From a virus, in IMG/VR virus record IMGVR_UViG_3300009008_003296, positions 1 to 64,000 of that record: 64,000 bases of DNA, one strand, 5' to 3'. The position numbers and the translations under genes are program-made. Below the pieces are notes generated by a model. The model did not search any database. It worked only from the letters and a program-made list of their open reading frames with translations, and had not been told where the DNA came from. Below are positions 1 through 9,196 of the stretch, one piece after another; the stretch's first letter is position 1, and each line of letters starts with the position of its first letter.

Positions 1-465
1 ATTGCTGCTTTTTATCTTTTTGGTAAAAATTCGGAACCTTTCTTTAAAGATTGTATTAAATGTTTTAATTTCATTTGGGAAGACCTAGGAGAGTTTAAGC
101 AAACCTCTCCATCTCCTTGTTTTGATTTAGAATACCCGGCCACCCAACACCAGCATAGCGACGAAACAATAATCAATATTATGTTATGGAAATACAAAGC
201 GACACGAAATCTAAAACCTACCCCTATTTGGTTTGACACTATCTGGCAAGGAAAAAATTCTGTACCCAATTTAGTAAACTATGCTCAAAACCCAGACTCT
301 TTTGATCGCGAAGAGAATGGGGGCAAATTTTTAAAAGAGGAACCCTCGTGGGGATATGTACCCAATAATCCCCGTGATATTTTGGCCTTCCATGGCAATA
401 AGGACCCAGAAATAATGAAATATATCTTACATGATTATATAAATAACGGAATTATGAACATATAA
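1..465 (+). CDS. Glycosyltransferase-like protein, C-terminal part (5' end outside window)
   Basis: The frame is open from the first base of the window to a TAA at 463-465, giving 154 residues with no upstream stop, so this is the 3' part of a longer gene. An ATG at 181 lies inside the frame and is unlikely to be the true start. The tail carries an 'LAFHGNKDPEIMKYI' stretch, like the HFxGxxKP ending of GT-A nucleotide-sugar transferases. The family call rests on that ending and on the run of glycosyltransferase genes that follows; without the N-terminal half it stays tentative. Confidence 0.6.
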   Translation: MAAFYLFGKNSEPFFKDCIKCFNFIWEDLGEFKQTSPSPCFDLEYPATQHQHSDETIINIMLWKYKATRNLKPTPIWFDTIWQGKNSVPNLVNYAQNPDSFDREENGGKFLKEEPSWGYVPNNPRDILAFHGNKDPEIMKYILHDYINNGIMNI

Positions 466-473
466 TCAGTAAC

Positions 474-526
474 TAAAAAAAATTTTCCGAAAGAAATTAA
501 AAACATAGTGGACTACATATAATATG
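474..526 (+). promoter_or_regulatory. Conserved intergenic element, copy 1 (TAGTGGACTA plus TATAAT)
   Basis: An A/T-rich tract is followed by the small inverted repeat TAGT-GG-ACTA (506-515) and then TATAAT (518-523), which touches the ATG at 524. A near copy lies at 38491-38539, with an almost identical arrangement including the ATG. It could be a promoter or operator. Read in one frame, both copies also encode a similar short peptide tail (I-V-D-Y-I), so a relic of a gene end is an alternative. Confidence 0.45.
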
Positions 527-1276
527 AAAAAGTACTTTTTAGTAATAGCAAGATACCAAAACGAAAAGCAAGAAATTTTTGATAATCACATCAGCCCAAT
601 CAATCAAAGATATTGTGACAAGCATGGATTTGAGTATGTGGTTATAAGGAACGATGAGCCGCTAGAATTAGTACGAGATAATCCTACGTGGTGGAAGTTT
701 ACCATTGTGCAAGATTGGATTAATCAAGGTAAACTCAAACAAGGGGATGTCTTGACTCATTTTGATGCGGACATGGTTATTGTTAAAGACGACCAACCTT
801 ACCAAACAGCCAAAAGTTTTTCTTATGCTATCGATAACGGAAACACTCATTGCATGGGGAACTATACTATAACCGTTAATGATTGGAGTATTGATTTGAT
901 TAACAGAATACTAAGCGAGGAACTATATCAAAAATGCAAAGACCTAGACCATTGGCAAAACTTTAGAGAACAGGCAGCATGGTACACATTAAGTGGCATA
1001 CTTCCACACAGTTGGGTTTCATTTTTTGACATGCCTAACTATGGGTTTCACTCTACAACTTCCCCTTACCTCCATTATTGCCTCGAAGATCTAGACCAAC
1101 ACGTTGAAGTAAGAAGGCCAGAATGGGACACAACTCTCCTAGCAGAGGAAACAAACGACGCCGTAAGCCAAGCTCTACAAAAATATAATATTGTAAAAAG
1201 TAAAAAAGAAGACACTATTGTGCGTCACTTTGCGGGAGGACAGCCGTGGAGCCCGGAGTACTTTAATATTAAATAA
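524..1276 (+). CDS. GT-A fold glycosyltransferase (DxD, GMA12/MNN10-like)
   Basis: A 250-residue protein that starts with a hydrophobic strand (KKYFLVIARY) and has a F-D-A-D-M metal-binding DxD motif at residues 80-84 and a late H-F-A-G-G-Q-P-W motif near 237. This is the layout of GT-A nucleotide-sugar transferases resembling GT34/GMA12. It would move a sugar from a nucleotide donor onto a glycan. It is the first complete gene of the first glycan island and starts directly after the conserved TAGTGGACTA/TATAAT element. Donor and acceptor cannot be read from the sequence. Confidence 0.65.
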   Translation: MKKYFLVIARYQNEKQEIFDNHISPINQRYCDKHGFEYVVIRNDEPLELVRDNPTWWKFTIVQDWINQGKLKQGDVLTHFDADMVIVKDDQPYQTAKSFSYAIDNGNTHCMGNYTITVNDWSIDLINRILSEELYQKCKDLDHWQNFREQAAWYTLSGILPHSWVSFFDMPNYGFHSTTSPYLHYCLEDLDQHVEVRRPEWDTTLLAEETNDAVSQALQKYNIVKSKKEDTIVRHFAGGQPWSPEYFNIK

Positions 1277-1281
1277 ACATT

Positions 1282-1896
1282 ATGCATTGCTTTTGCCTCC
1301 ACCACACAGATCGCCCCGACCGTAAAGATAATTTGCTTAAGGTTTTTAAGAGAGAGGGTCTAAAAGAAGTAGAATGGATAGAAGATTTTCATCCAGATAA
1401 AATAAACAAGGACAAGCTAAACCTACAGCATGATTTAAACATTAATGCTATTTCTGTTTATTTAAAACATCAGAAGTGTTACGAATTGCAGAAAAAAAAT
1501 AATTATAAAAATATCTTAATACTTGAAGATGACGTTATGATCCCTGAAGGCTTCGGGTTTATTTCTTTTTTAAACCAATGTATGGAAGATTTTGAGTCCC
1601 TCGAAGGAGACTTAATGTTTATTGGAGGCGCATTTGATATCAAGCCTCCCGCGATATACCCCAATCAAACAGTTTATACTCTACCGGGATTCAAGTCTCG
1701 TTGTGCTCACTGTTATGTGGTAAGCCACAGATGCATAGACATCATCTTGAAAAACATTAACATTATGGATGATGCGCTAGACTGGAAACTGAATAAAATT
1801 ATAGACGATAATAACCTTAAAGTATGCTACACAGAGCCCAGTATACAACAAGCCACAGTAGAAGGTTTAGATTCTTCAACCATTCAAATCAGTTAA
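1282..1896 (+). CDS. GT25-like glycosyltransferase
   Basis: A 204-residue protein with the N-terminal D-R-P-D-R-K pattern of GT25 (LPS galactosyltransferase family) and the L-E-D-D motif at 81-84 that replaces DxD in that family. The Y-V-V-S-H segment near 146 fits the conserved acceptor-side helix. GT25 enzymes usually have 200-260 residues, so it looks complete. It begins 5 bases after the previous stop, without a recognisable Shine-Dalgarno sequence. Confidence 0.7.
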   Translation: MHCFCLHHTDRPDRKDNLLKVFKREGLKEVEWIEDFHPDKINKDKLNLQHDLNINAISVYLKHQKCYELQKKNNYKNILILEDDVMIPEGFGFISFLNQCMEDFESLEGDLMFIGGAFDIKPPAIYPNQTVYTLPGFKSRCAHCYVVSHRCIDIILKNINIMDDALDWKLNKIIDDNNLKVCYTEPSIQQATVEGLDSSTIQIS

Positions 1897-1902
1897 TAAC
1901 AA

Positions 1903-2649
1903 ATGGATAAGATTTTAGTCATAGGGGATAGCTGTGAAGATAGATTTACCTATGGTTATTCTCACCGCTTATGCCCTGACACCCCAGCCCCAGTTTTTGT
2001 TCCCAACAAAGACATAATTAATTCAGGGATGGCTGGAAACGTATACGAAAACCTCAAAAGCTTTGGTTTTAAGTGCGATTTAATTACAAACTCAGAAAAA
2101 ATTGTTAAGCAGAGATATGTAGACGAAAAAACAAACCACACTTTCCTAAGAGTTGACACAAATGATAAGGTCTCTCCTATAGAATTTAATCCGTCCAAAA
2201 TTCAGCAAGAAGCGTATAAAGCTATAGTTATCGCTGACTACGGAAAGGGCTTTTTGAGCGACTTCGACATATCGCTTCTGTGTAGCCTTAACGAACATGT
2301 TTTTATAGATACTAAAAAAACAATAGGCCCTTGGTGCCGCGAAGCTTCTTTTATTAAGGTTAATAGTCCGGAATTTGAGAGATTCAAAAGCAAGATTTCA
2401 ATGGAAGAGTGGGCAAACAAGTTGATAGTCACCCTCGGAGACCAAGGGTGCATGTTTAGAAAAGAAAAGGGATTTTGTTATTACCCAGTGCATAGTGTAG
2501 ACGTATTTGACTTGTCCGGAGCCGGTGATACTTTTCAGGCAGCTTTAGTGACCAACTACCTAGACACCTTTGATATAGACTTAGCCCTTAAATATGCGAA
2601 CCTGTGCGCGTCAAGAGTTGTCCAAAGAAAAGGAGTGGTGCCCCCTTGA
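1903..2649 (+). CDS. PfkB-family sugar kinase, RfaE/HldE kinase-domain-like
   Basis: A 248-residue carbohydrate kinase. The N-terminus (KILVIGDSCEDRFTYG) and the PDTPAPVF segment near 25-32 match the heptose-7-phosphate kinase domain of HldE (RfaE), and the catalytic G-A-G-D box of PfkB kinases is at 206-209. HldE kinase domains have about 310 residues, so this one is compact. It would phosphorylate C1 of D-glycero-D-manno-heptose 7-phosphate if the assignment holds. A cytidylyltransferase domain that could follow it in the pathway is in the gene at 9926. Substrate is inferred. Confidence 0.7.
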   Translation: MDKILVIGDSCEDRFTYGYSHRLCPDTPAPVFVPNKDIINSGMAGNVYENLKSFGFKCDLITNSEKIVKQRYVDEKTNHTFLRVDTNDKVSPIEFNPSKIQQEAYKAIVIADYGKGFLSDFDISLLCSLNEHVFIDTKKTIGPWCREASFIKVNSPEFERFKSKISMEEWANKLIVTLGDQGCMFRKEKGFCYYPVHSVDVFDLSGAGDTFQAALVTNYLDTFDIDLALKYANLCASRVVQRKGVVPP

Positions 2650-2656
2650 TTATTTA

Positions 2657-3574
2657 ATGAAAAATAAATTGAAACTCGCTTTCAGCGATATGTGGGGGTT
2701 CGAGGATTACCTCTTCAACCCTCACGATAATTATTTTCTCGATCTTTTTAAAACTAAATTCGACGTAGAAATCAACCAAAACAACCCAGACCTTTTAATA
2801 TATTCAGTTTTTGGCTCCAACTACAAACATTTTTCTTGTAAAAAAATATTTTTCTCAGGTGAAAACAGAGGAGCCCCAAAAACCACAACGCCCCACTATA
2901 ACGATTCTGACGTAACCCTCTCTCATTACAACGACGAGGCCAAAGAGGTTTTTGTACCCCTATGGGTTCTCTCGGTTAATTGGTTTCAAAAAAAGCAACC
3001 AAGGCCATTACCGAGCAACCCAACATATTGCGTAGACCTTAACTTAATACAATATAAACGAGAAAGATTTCTTAAAAAATCAGAGCGTCGTAAATTTTGT
3101 GCTTTAATAAACAACGCTCCATCTGGAGATCGAATTTTGTTATTTAAAGCCTTAAGTGAGCACGCCCATATTGACAGCTTTGGATCTTTATTAAACAACA
3201 CAGGTAAACACTTAAGAGGTTCCCAGCAAGATAAAATTGACGTCTTGCACAACTACAAATTTACAGTCGCCTTTGAAAACTCTTACCACTACGGATACAA
3301 TACAGAAAAAATAATAGAACCCCTAGAGGCAGGTTGCATACCTCTTTACGACGGAGGAAAATGTGTTAAAAAATACTTTAACCCTAAAAGCTTTTTGTAC
3401 TACAAAGACTATCCATCGATGAATAGTTACATCGAAGATATTTTAAAAATTGCTCAAAACCAAGATCTTTATGAAAGCATGGTATTAGAGGCTCCTTTAA
3501 ATTTAAACAAAATAGAAAAAGACCTTGCCCCGGCTAATATTTTAAATAATATCCTAAAGGTATTAGATCTGTAA
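2657..3574 (+). CDS. Fucosyltransferase, GT10-like
   Basis: A 305-residue protein starting at ATG 2657, 7 bases after the previous stop; in-frame starts further upstream would run back into that kinase gene. Residues 199-230 contain Y-K-F-T-V-A-F-E-N-S, then Y-N-T-E-K, then P-L-E-A-G-C-I-P, which is the hallmark alpha-1,3-fucosyltransferase donor site of family GT10. The family uses GDP-fucose, and homologues of the two enzymes that make GDP-fucose are at 11591 and 12537. That pairing is the strongest pathway link in the window. Confidence 0.85.
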   Translation: MKNKLKLAFSDMWGFEDYLFNPHDNYFLDLFKTKFDVEINQNNPDLLIYSVFGSNYKHFSCKKIFFSGENRGAPKTTTPHYNDSDVTLSHYNDEAKEVFVPLWVLSVNWFQKKQPRPLPSNPTYCVDLNLIQYKRERFLKKSERRKFCALINNAPSGDRILLFKALSEHAHIDSFGSLLNNTGKHLRGSQQDKIDVLHNYKFTVAFENSYHYGYNTEKIIEPLEAGCIPLYDGGKCVKKYFNPKSFLYYKDYPSMNSYIEDILKIAQNQDLYESMVLEAPLNLNKIEKDLAPANILNNILKVLDL

Positions 3575-3604
3575 TTAAATGAAAAAAACCACCCAGAAAA
3601 AAGG

Positions 3605-4333
3605 ATGAAAGTAGCTCTAAACTTATCCGGCTTAAGCCGCACATTGAGCTACAGTTGGCTCTTTATAGATAAATATATTGCTACCCCCCTTAAAGCTGAT
3701 ATTTTCTTGCATACATGGGACATAGACCACAATAGCGCTCCCGGGCTCGCAAAAGGAACCACATCTCTAAACCCTAACTTTAATGCCCCTTCCGTTTCTC
3801 TGAAAAAAACAAAGGAAGACTACATCGTCGACGAAATAAGACCAACCTCTTATGTTATTGAACCCTTTGAAAGCTTTTCTTTAAAAGAAGAAACCCATTC
3901 TACTTTTGCTATGTATTACGGCATACAAAAGGCAAACCTTTTAAGAAAACAATACGAGAAGAGCAAAGGGATTTCTTATGATCTTATTATTCGCGCTAGA
4001 CTAGATACTTTTTTTGAAGACACAATTCCTAATAAAGATATTGAAGAAGCTTTGACTCAGGACACCCTTTTTGTTGGATGTAATCGCTCAGAAGAAGACT
4101 ACCCCCATCGCGAAACAACAGATGTTTTTGCTTTCAGCAACAGCAGCATTATGAATATTTACGCTGACACCTTTAATTTGTACGATAATGGCAACAATCG
4201 TCATTTACTAGGAGAGCAAGGGATTCACCACCAACTCGTAAGCAACCAAGTTAAAGTTAAATGGTCACACATACCATTTAAACTCCCTAGTGTGTGGAGC
4301 TCTAATGAAATAAGAGTGAACCGATACCAATGA
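3605..4333 (+). CDS. Glycosyltransferase-like protein of capsule/giant-virus type
   Basis: A 242-residue protein beginning KVALNLSGLSRTL, with I-I-R-A-R-L-D-T at about 126-133 as the likely nucleotide-sugar metal site (RxD form), and H-T-W-D near 36. Proteins of this shape occur in capsule clusters and phage or giant-virus glycan islands as putative glycosyltransferases. The upstream AAAAAAGG is too close to the ATG to be a normal ribosome binding site. It overlaps the next gene by 4 bases (ATGA). The activity is inferred from family resemblance only. Confidence 0.5.
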   Translation: MKVALNLSGLSRTLSYSWLFIDKYIATPLKADIFLHTWDIDHNSAPGLAKGTTSLNPNFNAPSVSLKKTKEDYIVDEIRPTSYVIEPFESFSLKEETHSTFAMYYGIQKANLLRKQYEKSKGISYDLIIRARLDTFFEDTIPNKDIEEALTQDTLFVGCNRSEEDYPHRETTDVFAFSNSSIMNIYADTFNLYDNGNNRHLLGEQGIHHQLVSNQVKVKWSHIPFKLPSVWSSNEIRVNRYQ

Positions 4334-6234
4334 CTAAAACAATTTACAAACCGTGGGGAAAAGAGGTATGGCTAGAGCTTAATGACAAGTATTGTTATAA
4401 AAGGATCTACATTAATGCCGGACACAAAACTAGTTACCAGTATCACCTCTATAAGCTGGAAACTAACTATATAATAGAAGGTGAAGCTGAAGTTTGGCTC
4501 GAGGACGACGAAGGCAGTGTAAAGAAAGAAAAGATGACGGAAGGTGATTTTTTTACCATCCATCCCCCCAAAAAACATCGAGTTATAGCGTTAACAGATG
4601 TGATTCTTCAAGAGGTATCCACCCCTCACGTTGACGATGTTATTCGTATCGAAGACGACTCTAAGAGAAGTGACGGAAAAATAGAGCACGAACATATTCG
4701 CCCTGCATTGTGTATTTTAACGGCGGGCTTAGGTAAAAGAATGGGAGGAATAACGGATCATGTTAACAAGGGACTGCTCCCCTTGGATAACAAAGCGCTC
4801 ATTTCACACTTGATTGAAAAAACCTCACCAGATTATGAAATTATTTTACCTTTAGGATACAAAGGAGAGTCTGTTCGAGAATATTGTGAAGCGGCTCACC
4901 CAGATAGAGATTTCATATTTGTAAACGTAGATAGATACGAAGGGGCCGGAACAGGCCCCGGCTATTCTATTTTTCAATGTCAAGAGCACCTCCAAAGGCC
5001 TTTTATTTGGGCGACCGCAGACAGCATTATAAAGAACCCATTACCCTCCCTGCATGGAGACTGGCTAGGCGTATACCCCACCGATATTCCGGAACTTTAT
5101 TCTACAGTAGATATTGAGGATGGTAAAATTATACGGTTTAAAAACAAAGAACCTAATGGTTATAAACATGCATTTATAGGGGTGGCGGGAGTGTACGATT
5201 ACAAAGCTTTTTGGAAAGAGATCGAAATTTCTAATGGCGAAATAGTAAGTGCTTACTACAATGTAGACTCTTACAAAACGATTAAACCTGAGTATTTTGA
5301 GTGGTACGACGCTGGAACTATTGACAACTACCTTAAAGCTACCAGCGCTTCAAAAAATTACAGTATTCCTAAAACCAACGGGGAGTTTTTATATAAGGTA
5401 AAAGATTTTTTTATCAAACTCTCTTCGGATAAAAAATTTATTTCTGGAAGAATTTCTCGATCTAAAAACTTAAAAGGGCTATGCCCTCCGATTGATTATG
5501 CTGGCGAACATTTATACTCTTATAAATGGATCGAAGGAAGTACCTTATATGATTGCGATTCTCAAGATATTTGGAATAATTTTTTGTCTTTTGCTGCTAA
5601 CAAGATGTGGAAGACACACGATGCTGACGCCGCTTCTTTCGAAAAGGCATGTAAAACATTTTATAACGATAAAACTCGTGAGAGATTAAATTTATTCTTC
5701 TCTAGCCGCGAGGCCCACTTTAAAGGCATACATAAAGTTAACGGGGTTGATACGGCACCTATGGAAGCCTTATTGGACTCCATAGATATGAACGAGCTTT
5801 ACCAAGGATCGCCTACAAAGCTTTTTCACGGAGACTTACAGTTTGATAATGTGATCTGTACTAATAAGAGCCAATTTTATTTGATAGACTGGAGACAAGA
5901 TTTTGGAGGGATAGACATAGGTGATACTTATTATGATTTAGCTAAGATGTATGGGGGTTTATTAATGTCTTACAAGCTAATGAAAGACTCTTTTAACTTT
6001 TCATGTTCCTCGGTCTCTTGTAGCAACATAGAGTTCAAACATAAAAGAACTAAAGCATTAAAAGAATTTCAACATGCTTATGAAAAATGGATACCCCTAA
6101 ACGGATTTTGCTTAAATAAAGTAAAAAAGATTACCGCTTTGATTTTCTTAAACATGGCTCCGCTTCACCAGAAAAAGCTTGGAGACTTGCTTTTCTTCAA
6201 ATCTAAATTAATGCTCAATGAATTACTTTCCTAA
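4330..6234 (+). CDS. Three-domain fusion: cupin, sugar nucleotidyltransferase, APH-type kinase
   Basis: A 634-residue fusion. Residues 1-105 form a mannose-6-phosphate isomerase type II cupin (KPWGKE start, Q-Y-H and E-T-N-Y-I-I-E-G). Residues 126-345 are a sugar-phosphate nucleotidyltransferase with L-T-A-G-L-G-K-R-M and T-D-x3-N-K-G. Residues about 355-634 are an aminoglycoside-phosphotransferase/choline-kinase fold with H-G-D-L-Q-F-D-N near 500 and I-D-W-R near 518. The set suggests isomerisation, phosphorylation and NDP activation of one sugar by one polypeptide. HddC-like or MurU/AmgK-like roles are both possible; the substrate is unknown. Confidence 0.75.
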   Translation: MTKTIYKPWGKEVWLELNDKYCYKRIYINAGHKTSYQYHLYKLETNYIIEGEAEVWLEDDEGSVKKEKMTEGDFFTIHPPKKHRVIALTDVILQEVSTPHVDDVIRIEDDSKRSDGKIEHEHIRPALCILTAGLGKRMGGITDHVNKGLLPLDNKALISHLIEKTSPDYEIILPLGYKGESVREYCEAAHPDRDFIFVNVDRYEGAGTGPGYSIFQCQEHLQRPFIWATADSIIKNPLPSLHGDWLGVYPTDIPELYSTVDIEDGKIIRFKNKEPNGYKHAFIGVAGVYDYKAFWKEIEISNGEIVSAYYNVDSYKTIKPEYFEWYDAGTIDNYLKATSASKNYSIPKTNGEFLYKVKDFFIKLSSDKKFISGRISRSKNLKGLCPPIDYAGEHLYSYKWIEGSTLYDCDSQDIWNNFLSFAANKMWKTHDADAASFEKACKTFYNDKTRERLNLFFSSREAHFKGIHKVNGVDTAPMEALLDSIDMNELYQGSPTKLFHGDLQFDNVICTNKSQFYLIDWRQDFGGIDIGDTYYDLAKMYGGLLMSYKLMKDSFNFSCSSVSCSNIEFKHKRTKALKEFQHAYEKWIPLNGFCLNKVKKITALIFLNMAPLHQKKLGDLLFFKSKLMLNELLS

Positions 6235-6862
6235 AATAGATAAAGACACAGCTCTTTATGCTTCCTTTGCGAAAAAAGCAGGGAGCAAAGGGTGTTTATT
6301 TTTTAATCCCCTATTTGCGGAGCACCACATAAATGCAATCTATAAATCTTTTTCGGTAAACAATATAGAAGAAGCTATCAAAGCTGCTAAGACACTCAAC
6401 ATTAAGGGGTTCGCTATAACGATGCCCTTTAAACAAGAAGTTCTAAAATATGTAGACGAAACGTCCGAAGAAGTTAAGAAAATTGGGGCTGCAAATACAG
6501 TTCTTAACAAAAATAATTATTTAAAAGCTTACAATACCGATTATGTGGCAGCCAAGACCATGTTGTTTAATTTTTTTGCAAAAGAGACACAAAAAAAACT
6601 ATATATCATGGGTAACGGAGGTTATTCTAAAGCTGTACAATACGCCGCAACCTTAAACGGCATTAGCTATGAAGTAATTACAAGAAGCAAATGGGATAAT
6701 ATAATTAAAATTAAAAACAGCGTTATATACAACTGTACCCCTGTAGAAAACGTTGCCACTGATCCTTCTAGTGAATTTATTGACTGCATAACCACATCTC
6801 CCACAGGTCGCCGTTTGGCTGAAATTCAATCCCAAGAGCAATTTAAGCTTTATACAGCATGA
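6218..6862 (+). CDS. Shikimate dehydrogenase-like protein (AroE family), short form
   Basis: A 214-residue AroE homologue. The catalytic pieces are present: T-M-P-F-K (Lys72), I-G-A-A-N-T-V (Asn93), Y-N-T-D-Y (Asp108) and a glycine-rich G-N-G-G-Y-S-K-A loop for NAD(P). The C-terminus Q-E-Q-F-K-L-Y-T-A matches the usual end of the family. Normal AroE has about 270 residues, so the second half of the Rossmann domain appears shortened. It sits between the fusion kinase and a KbaZ-like protein, not among aromatic genes, so it may act on a cyclitol or sugar instead of shikimate. Confidence 0.75.
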   Translation: MNYFPKIDKDTALYASFAKKAGSKGCLFFNPLFAEHHINAIYKSFSVNNIEEAIKAAKTLNIKGFAITMPFKQEVLKYVDETSEEVKKIGAANTVLNKNNYLKAYNTDYVAAKTMLFNFFAKETQKKLYIMGNGGYSKAVQYAATLNGISYEVITRSKWDNIIKIKNSVIYNCTPVENVATDPSSEFIDCITTSPTGRRLAEIQSQEQFKLYTA

Positions 6863-7845
6863 CCAAAATTCCTAGATTTTTTATCTGCCCGGTTAGTAAA
6901 AATGTGGCTGATGCAGTTATGACTTTCTGCAAAACCCATAATACGACAATTGGGCTGATACCGTCCCGTAGACAAGTAGAGTGGGACGGGGGTTATGTAA
7001 ATAATTGGACTACACAAGCTTTTGCGCGCTACGCAAAAGAATTACCCCTAGAGCGAGATCATAGCGGCCCGGGACAAGGGTATGTAGATGATGACGGTTA
7101 TGAGTCACTAGAGCATGATTGTAAATATTTTGATTTAATCCACGTAGATCCGTGGAAAAAATATCCCTCTTACAACGAGGGTTTAAAATGGACAGTTGAT
7201 ATAATTAATTTTTGCTACCACCGCAACCGGCTACTACATTATGAGATAGGGACGGAAGAAGCCCTGCGCCCCTTCACACCTCAAGAACTCAACCAGCTGA
7301 TAGAGGATCTTAATAAACAACTAAAGCCTGAAATTTTCAAACAGATTAGATATGCTGTTATTCAGTCAGGGACCGCGCTTAAAGAAAACATTAATACAGG
7401 CGCCTACAACAAAGAGAAGCTTTCAGAAATGTTAAAAGCTCTTAAGCCATACGGACTATTAGCCAAAGAGCATAATGGGGACTACTTAGGGGGAGCCCTA
7501 GTACGCGATAAAATGAAAGTGGGATTAGATGCCATTAACATTGGGCCCGAATTTGGGTTGGTAGAGACCCAAACTTATCTTGATATTTTTAAAAAAAGCA
7601 ATACAAGCCCAGATTCTTTTTTTGATTTATTTTGGAAGTTATGTTACGACAGCAAAAGATGGACAAGGTGGGTAGATAGTAATTTTGATCCGCTTCAGAA
7701 CCGCACAAAACTTATTCAAATTTGCGGCCACTACGTATTTTCTCACCCTGTTTTTGTCAGTAAAATTAAAAAATCCTTTAAATATATAGACGAAACAATT
7801 CAAACTAATATTATTAAGCGCCTAGAAGACTACTACTATGAGTGA
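6859..7845 (+). CDS. KbaZ/GatZ-like TIM-barrel protein (tagatose-bisphosphate aldolase family)
   Basis: A 328-residue protein with G-L-I-P-S-R-R-Q-V near 32, an R-D-H-S-G-P-G-Q-G active-site-like loop near 66, the H-V-D-P-W-K segment near 95 and N-I-G-P-E-F-G near 230. These match the class II tagatose-bisphosphate aldolase non-catalytic-subunit family (GatZ/KbaZ), members of which also occur in polysaccharide loci. It overlaps its neighbours by 4 and 8 bases, so it is co-translated with the AroE-like protein and the HAD phosphatase. The reaction is not known; an aldol step in making an unusual sugar is plausible. Confidence 0.7.
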   Translation: MTKIPRFFICPVSKNVADAVMTFCKTHNTTIGLIPSRRQVEWDGGYVNNWTTQAFARYAKELPLERDHSGPGQGYVDDDGYESLEHDCKYFDLIHVDPWKKYPSYNEGLKWTVDIINFCYHRNRLLHYEIGTEEALRPFTPQELNQLIEDLNKQLKPEIFKQIRYAVIQSGTALKENINTGAYNKEKLSEMLKALKPYGLLAKEHNGDYLGGALVRDKMKVGLDAINIGPEFGLVETQTYLDIFKKSNTSPDSFFDLFWKLCYDSKRWTRWVDSNFDPLQNRTKLIQICGHYVFSHPVFVSKIKKSFKYIDETIQTNIIKRLEDYYYE

Positions 7846-8200
7846 CACTCGCCCTATTACTATATTTTGTGATATTGACGGTACTTTAGCCGAACACCAC
7901 CCCCCTAACATTAGTACCCATCCAGACAATTCGCTGAAAATTCTCACTGATACCATCAGCAAACTTACAGAATGGGACGCCAAAGGGTACAATATAATAT
8001 TAACAAGTGGCAGAAAAGAAGGTACCAGAGAAGCGACAGAGAGACAGTTGGCACAGGCTGGAATTTTTTACGATCAGTTGATTCTTGGTATAGGAGGGGG
8101 CATCCGTTATTTAATTAACGACAGAAAATCTGACGGGAGAGAGTCTGCCTTTGCTATTTGCCTCGAAAGGGACGAAGGAATAGGCGGTATAAATATCTAA
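7838..8200 (+). CDS. HAD-superfamily phosphatase, small capsule type
   Basis: A 120-residue HAD-fold protein. Motif I is F-C-D-I-D-G-T-L (residues 11-18), motif II is the L-T-S-G-R segment near 55, and the acidic motif is I-N-D-R-K-S-D near 94-100. No cap domain is present. Such small HAD proteins accompany sugar-phosphate pathways in capsule clusters, where they remove a phosphate. Here it follows the KbaZ-like gene with an 8-base overlap. A GmhB-like role in heptose synthesis is possible but cannot be told from the sequence. Confidence 0.75.
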   Translation: MSDTRPITIFCDIDGTLAEHHPPNISTHPDNSLKILTDTISKLTEWDAKGYNIILTSGRKEGTREATERQLAQAGIFYDQLILGIGGGIRYLINDRKSDGRESAFAICLERDEGIGGINI

Positions 8201-8209
8201 TCTTTCAAA

Positions 8210-9196
8210 ATGAAAAAAATTACCTTTTACAGTCCTCACCTAGGCCTACGAGGCACAGAGGTTACAATGTTTGATTATGCTTTTTACGGACGCAAGTTTT
8301 ATAATTGGGATGTACAAATTTTATATCATGAGGAAAACCCTAATAGCCATATAAGCGCTATACAAAAATTTCAAAAAGAATTTGACGTCTATTCAATTAC
8401 AGATCCTACGGATAACCCCTTATCCCTTAACGGCGCCATCGAAACATTTTTAGAGTCTCACCCCAGCGAGTACTTTTATATTCAAAAAGGAGGCCACAAT
8501 GACGGGCTGTGCCCCTCTAACTCTAAAACCTGTATACTGTGTTGCACGATGGTTGACCCTAAAAAAGAAAAACACGGAGATAGATACGCGTTTATTTCAG
8601 ACTGGCTTAGCCAACATTGTTCTAAAGGAGAAATCCCCGTTGTCCCAAGCATTGTGGATTTACCTGATATCCAAGAAAATCTTCGAGAAGAGTTGTCCAT
8701 CCCTAAAGATGCTATAGTTTTTGGAAGAACTGGAGGCATGGATACGTGGAATCTGCCTTTTACTAATACAGTAGTCGAACAAATTTGCCAACATACTGAT
8801 GATATATATTTTGTTTTTCAAAACACACCTAGGTTTATTGACCACCCACAGGTGATTTTTATACCACCTACCTCAGATTTAACCTACAAGGTTCAATTTA
8901 TAAATACTTGCGATGCATTCCTTCACTCTAGGTACGAAGGTGAGAGCTTTGGTGTTACATGTGGAGAATTTTCTATCAGAAACAAACCTGTTATTACGTT
9001 TCTTCACTCCTTCGAAAGAAACCATATTAACCTTCTTGCCGACAAAGGTATTTATTACGAAAATGGGGAACAATTATTTAGAATTTTATACTCTTTCAGA
9101 AACAGCTACCTCGACAAAGAAAAGGATTGGAATTGTTACAGGCAATTTCAACCTGAAAAAGTCATGCCTCAATTTAAGAAGATTTTTATAGATTAA
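8210..9196 (+). CDS. GT-B glycosyltransferase (GT4-like)
   Basis: A 328-residue protein with the GT-B start S-P-H-L-G-L-R-G-T-E-V and a C-terminal R-Y-E-G-E-S-F-G-V-T-x-G-E motif near 240-253, which matches the E-x7-E donor-site motif of family GT4. The length is slightly below the usual 350-380. It is in the run of glycan genes with 9 bases between it and the previous stop. Donor sugar unknown. Confidence 0.7.
   Translation: MKKITFYSPHLGLRGTEVTMFDYAFYGRKFYNWDVQILYHEENPNSHISAIQKFQKEFDVYSITDPTDNPLSLNGAIETFLESHPSEYFYIQKGGHNDGLCPSNSKTCILCCTMVDPKKEKHGDRYAFISDWLSQHCSKGEIPVVPSIVDLPDIQENLREELSIPKDAIVFGRTGGMDTWNLPFTNTVVEQICQHTDDIYFVFQNTPRFIDHPQVIFIPPTSDLTYKVQFINTCDAFLHSRYEGESFGVTCGEFSIRNKPVITFLHSFERNHINLLADKGIYYENGEQLFRILYSFRNSYLDKEKDWNCYRQFQPEKVMPQFKKIFID

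Noticed and set aside
1962-2453. Open frames on the minus strand opposite the PfkB-like kinase and many similar ones across the window
   Set aside because: Each lies opposite a well-supported + strand gene, lacks recognisable motifs or start context, and no minus-strand gap exists for a real gene.
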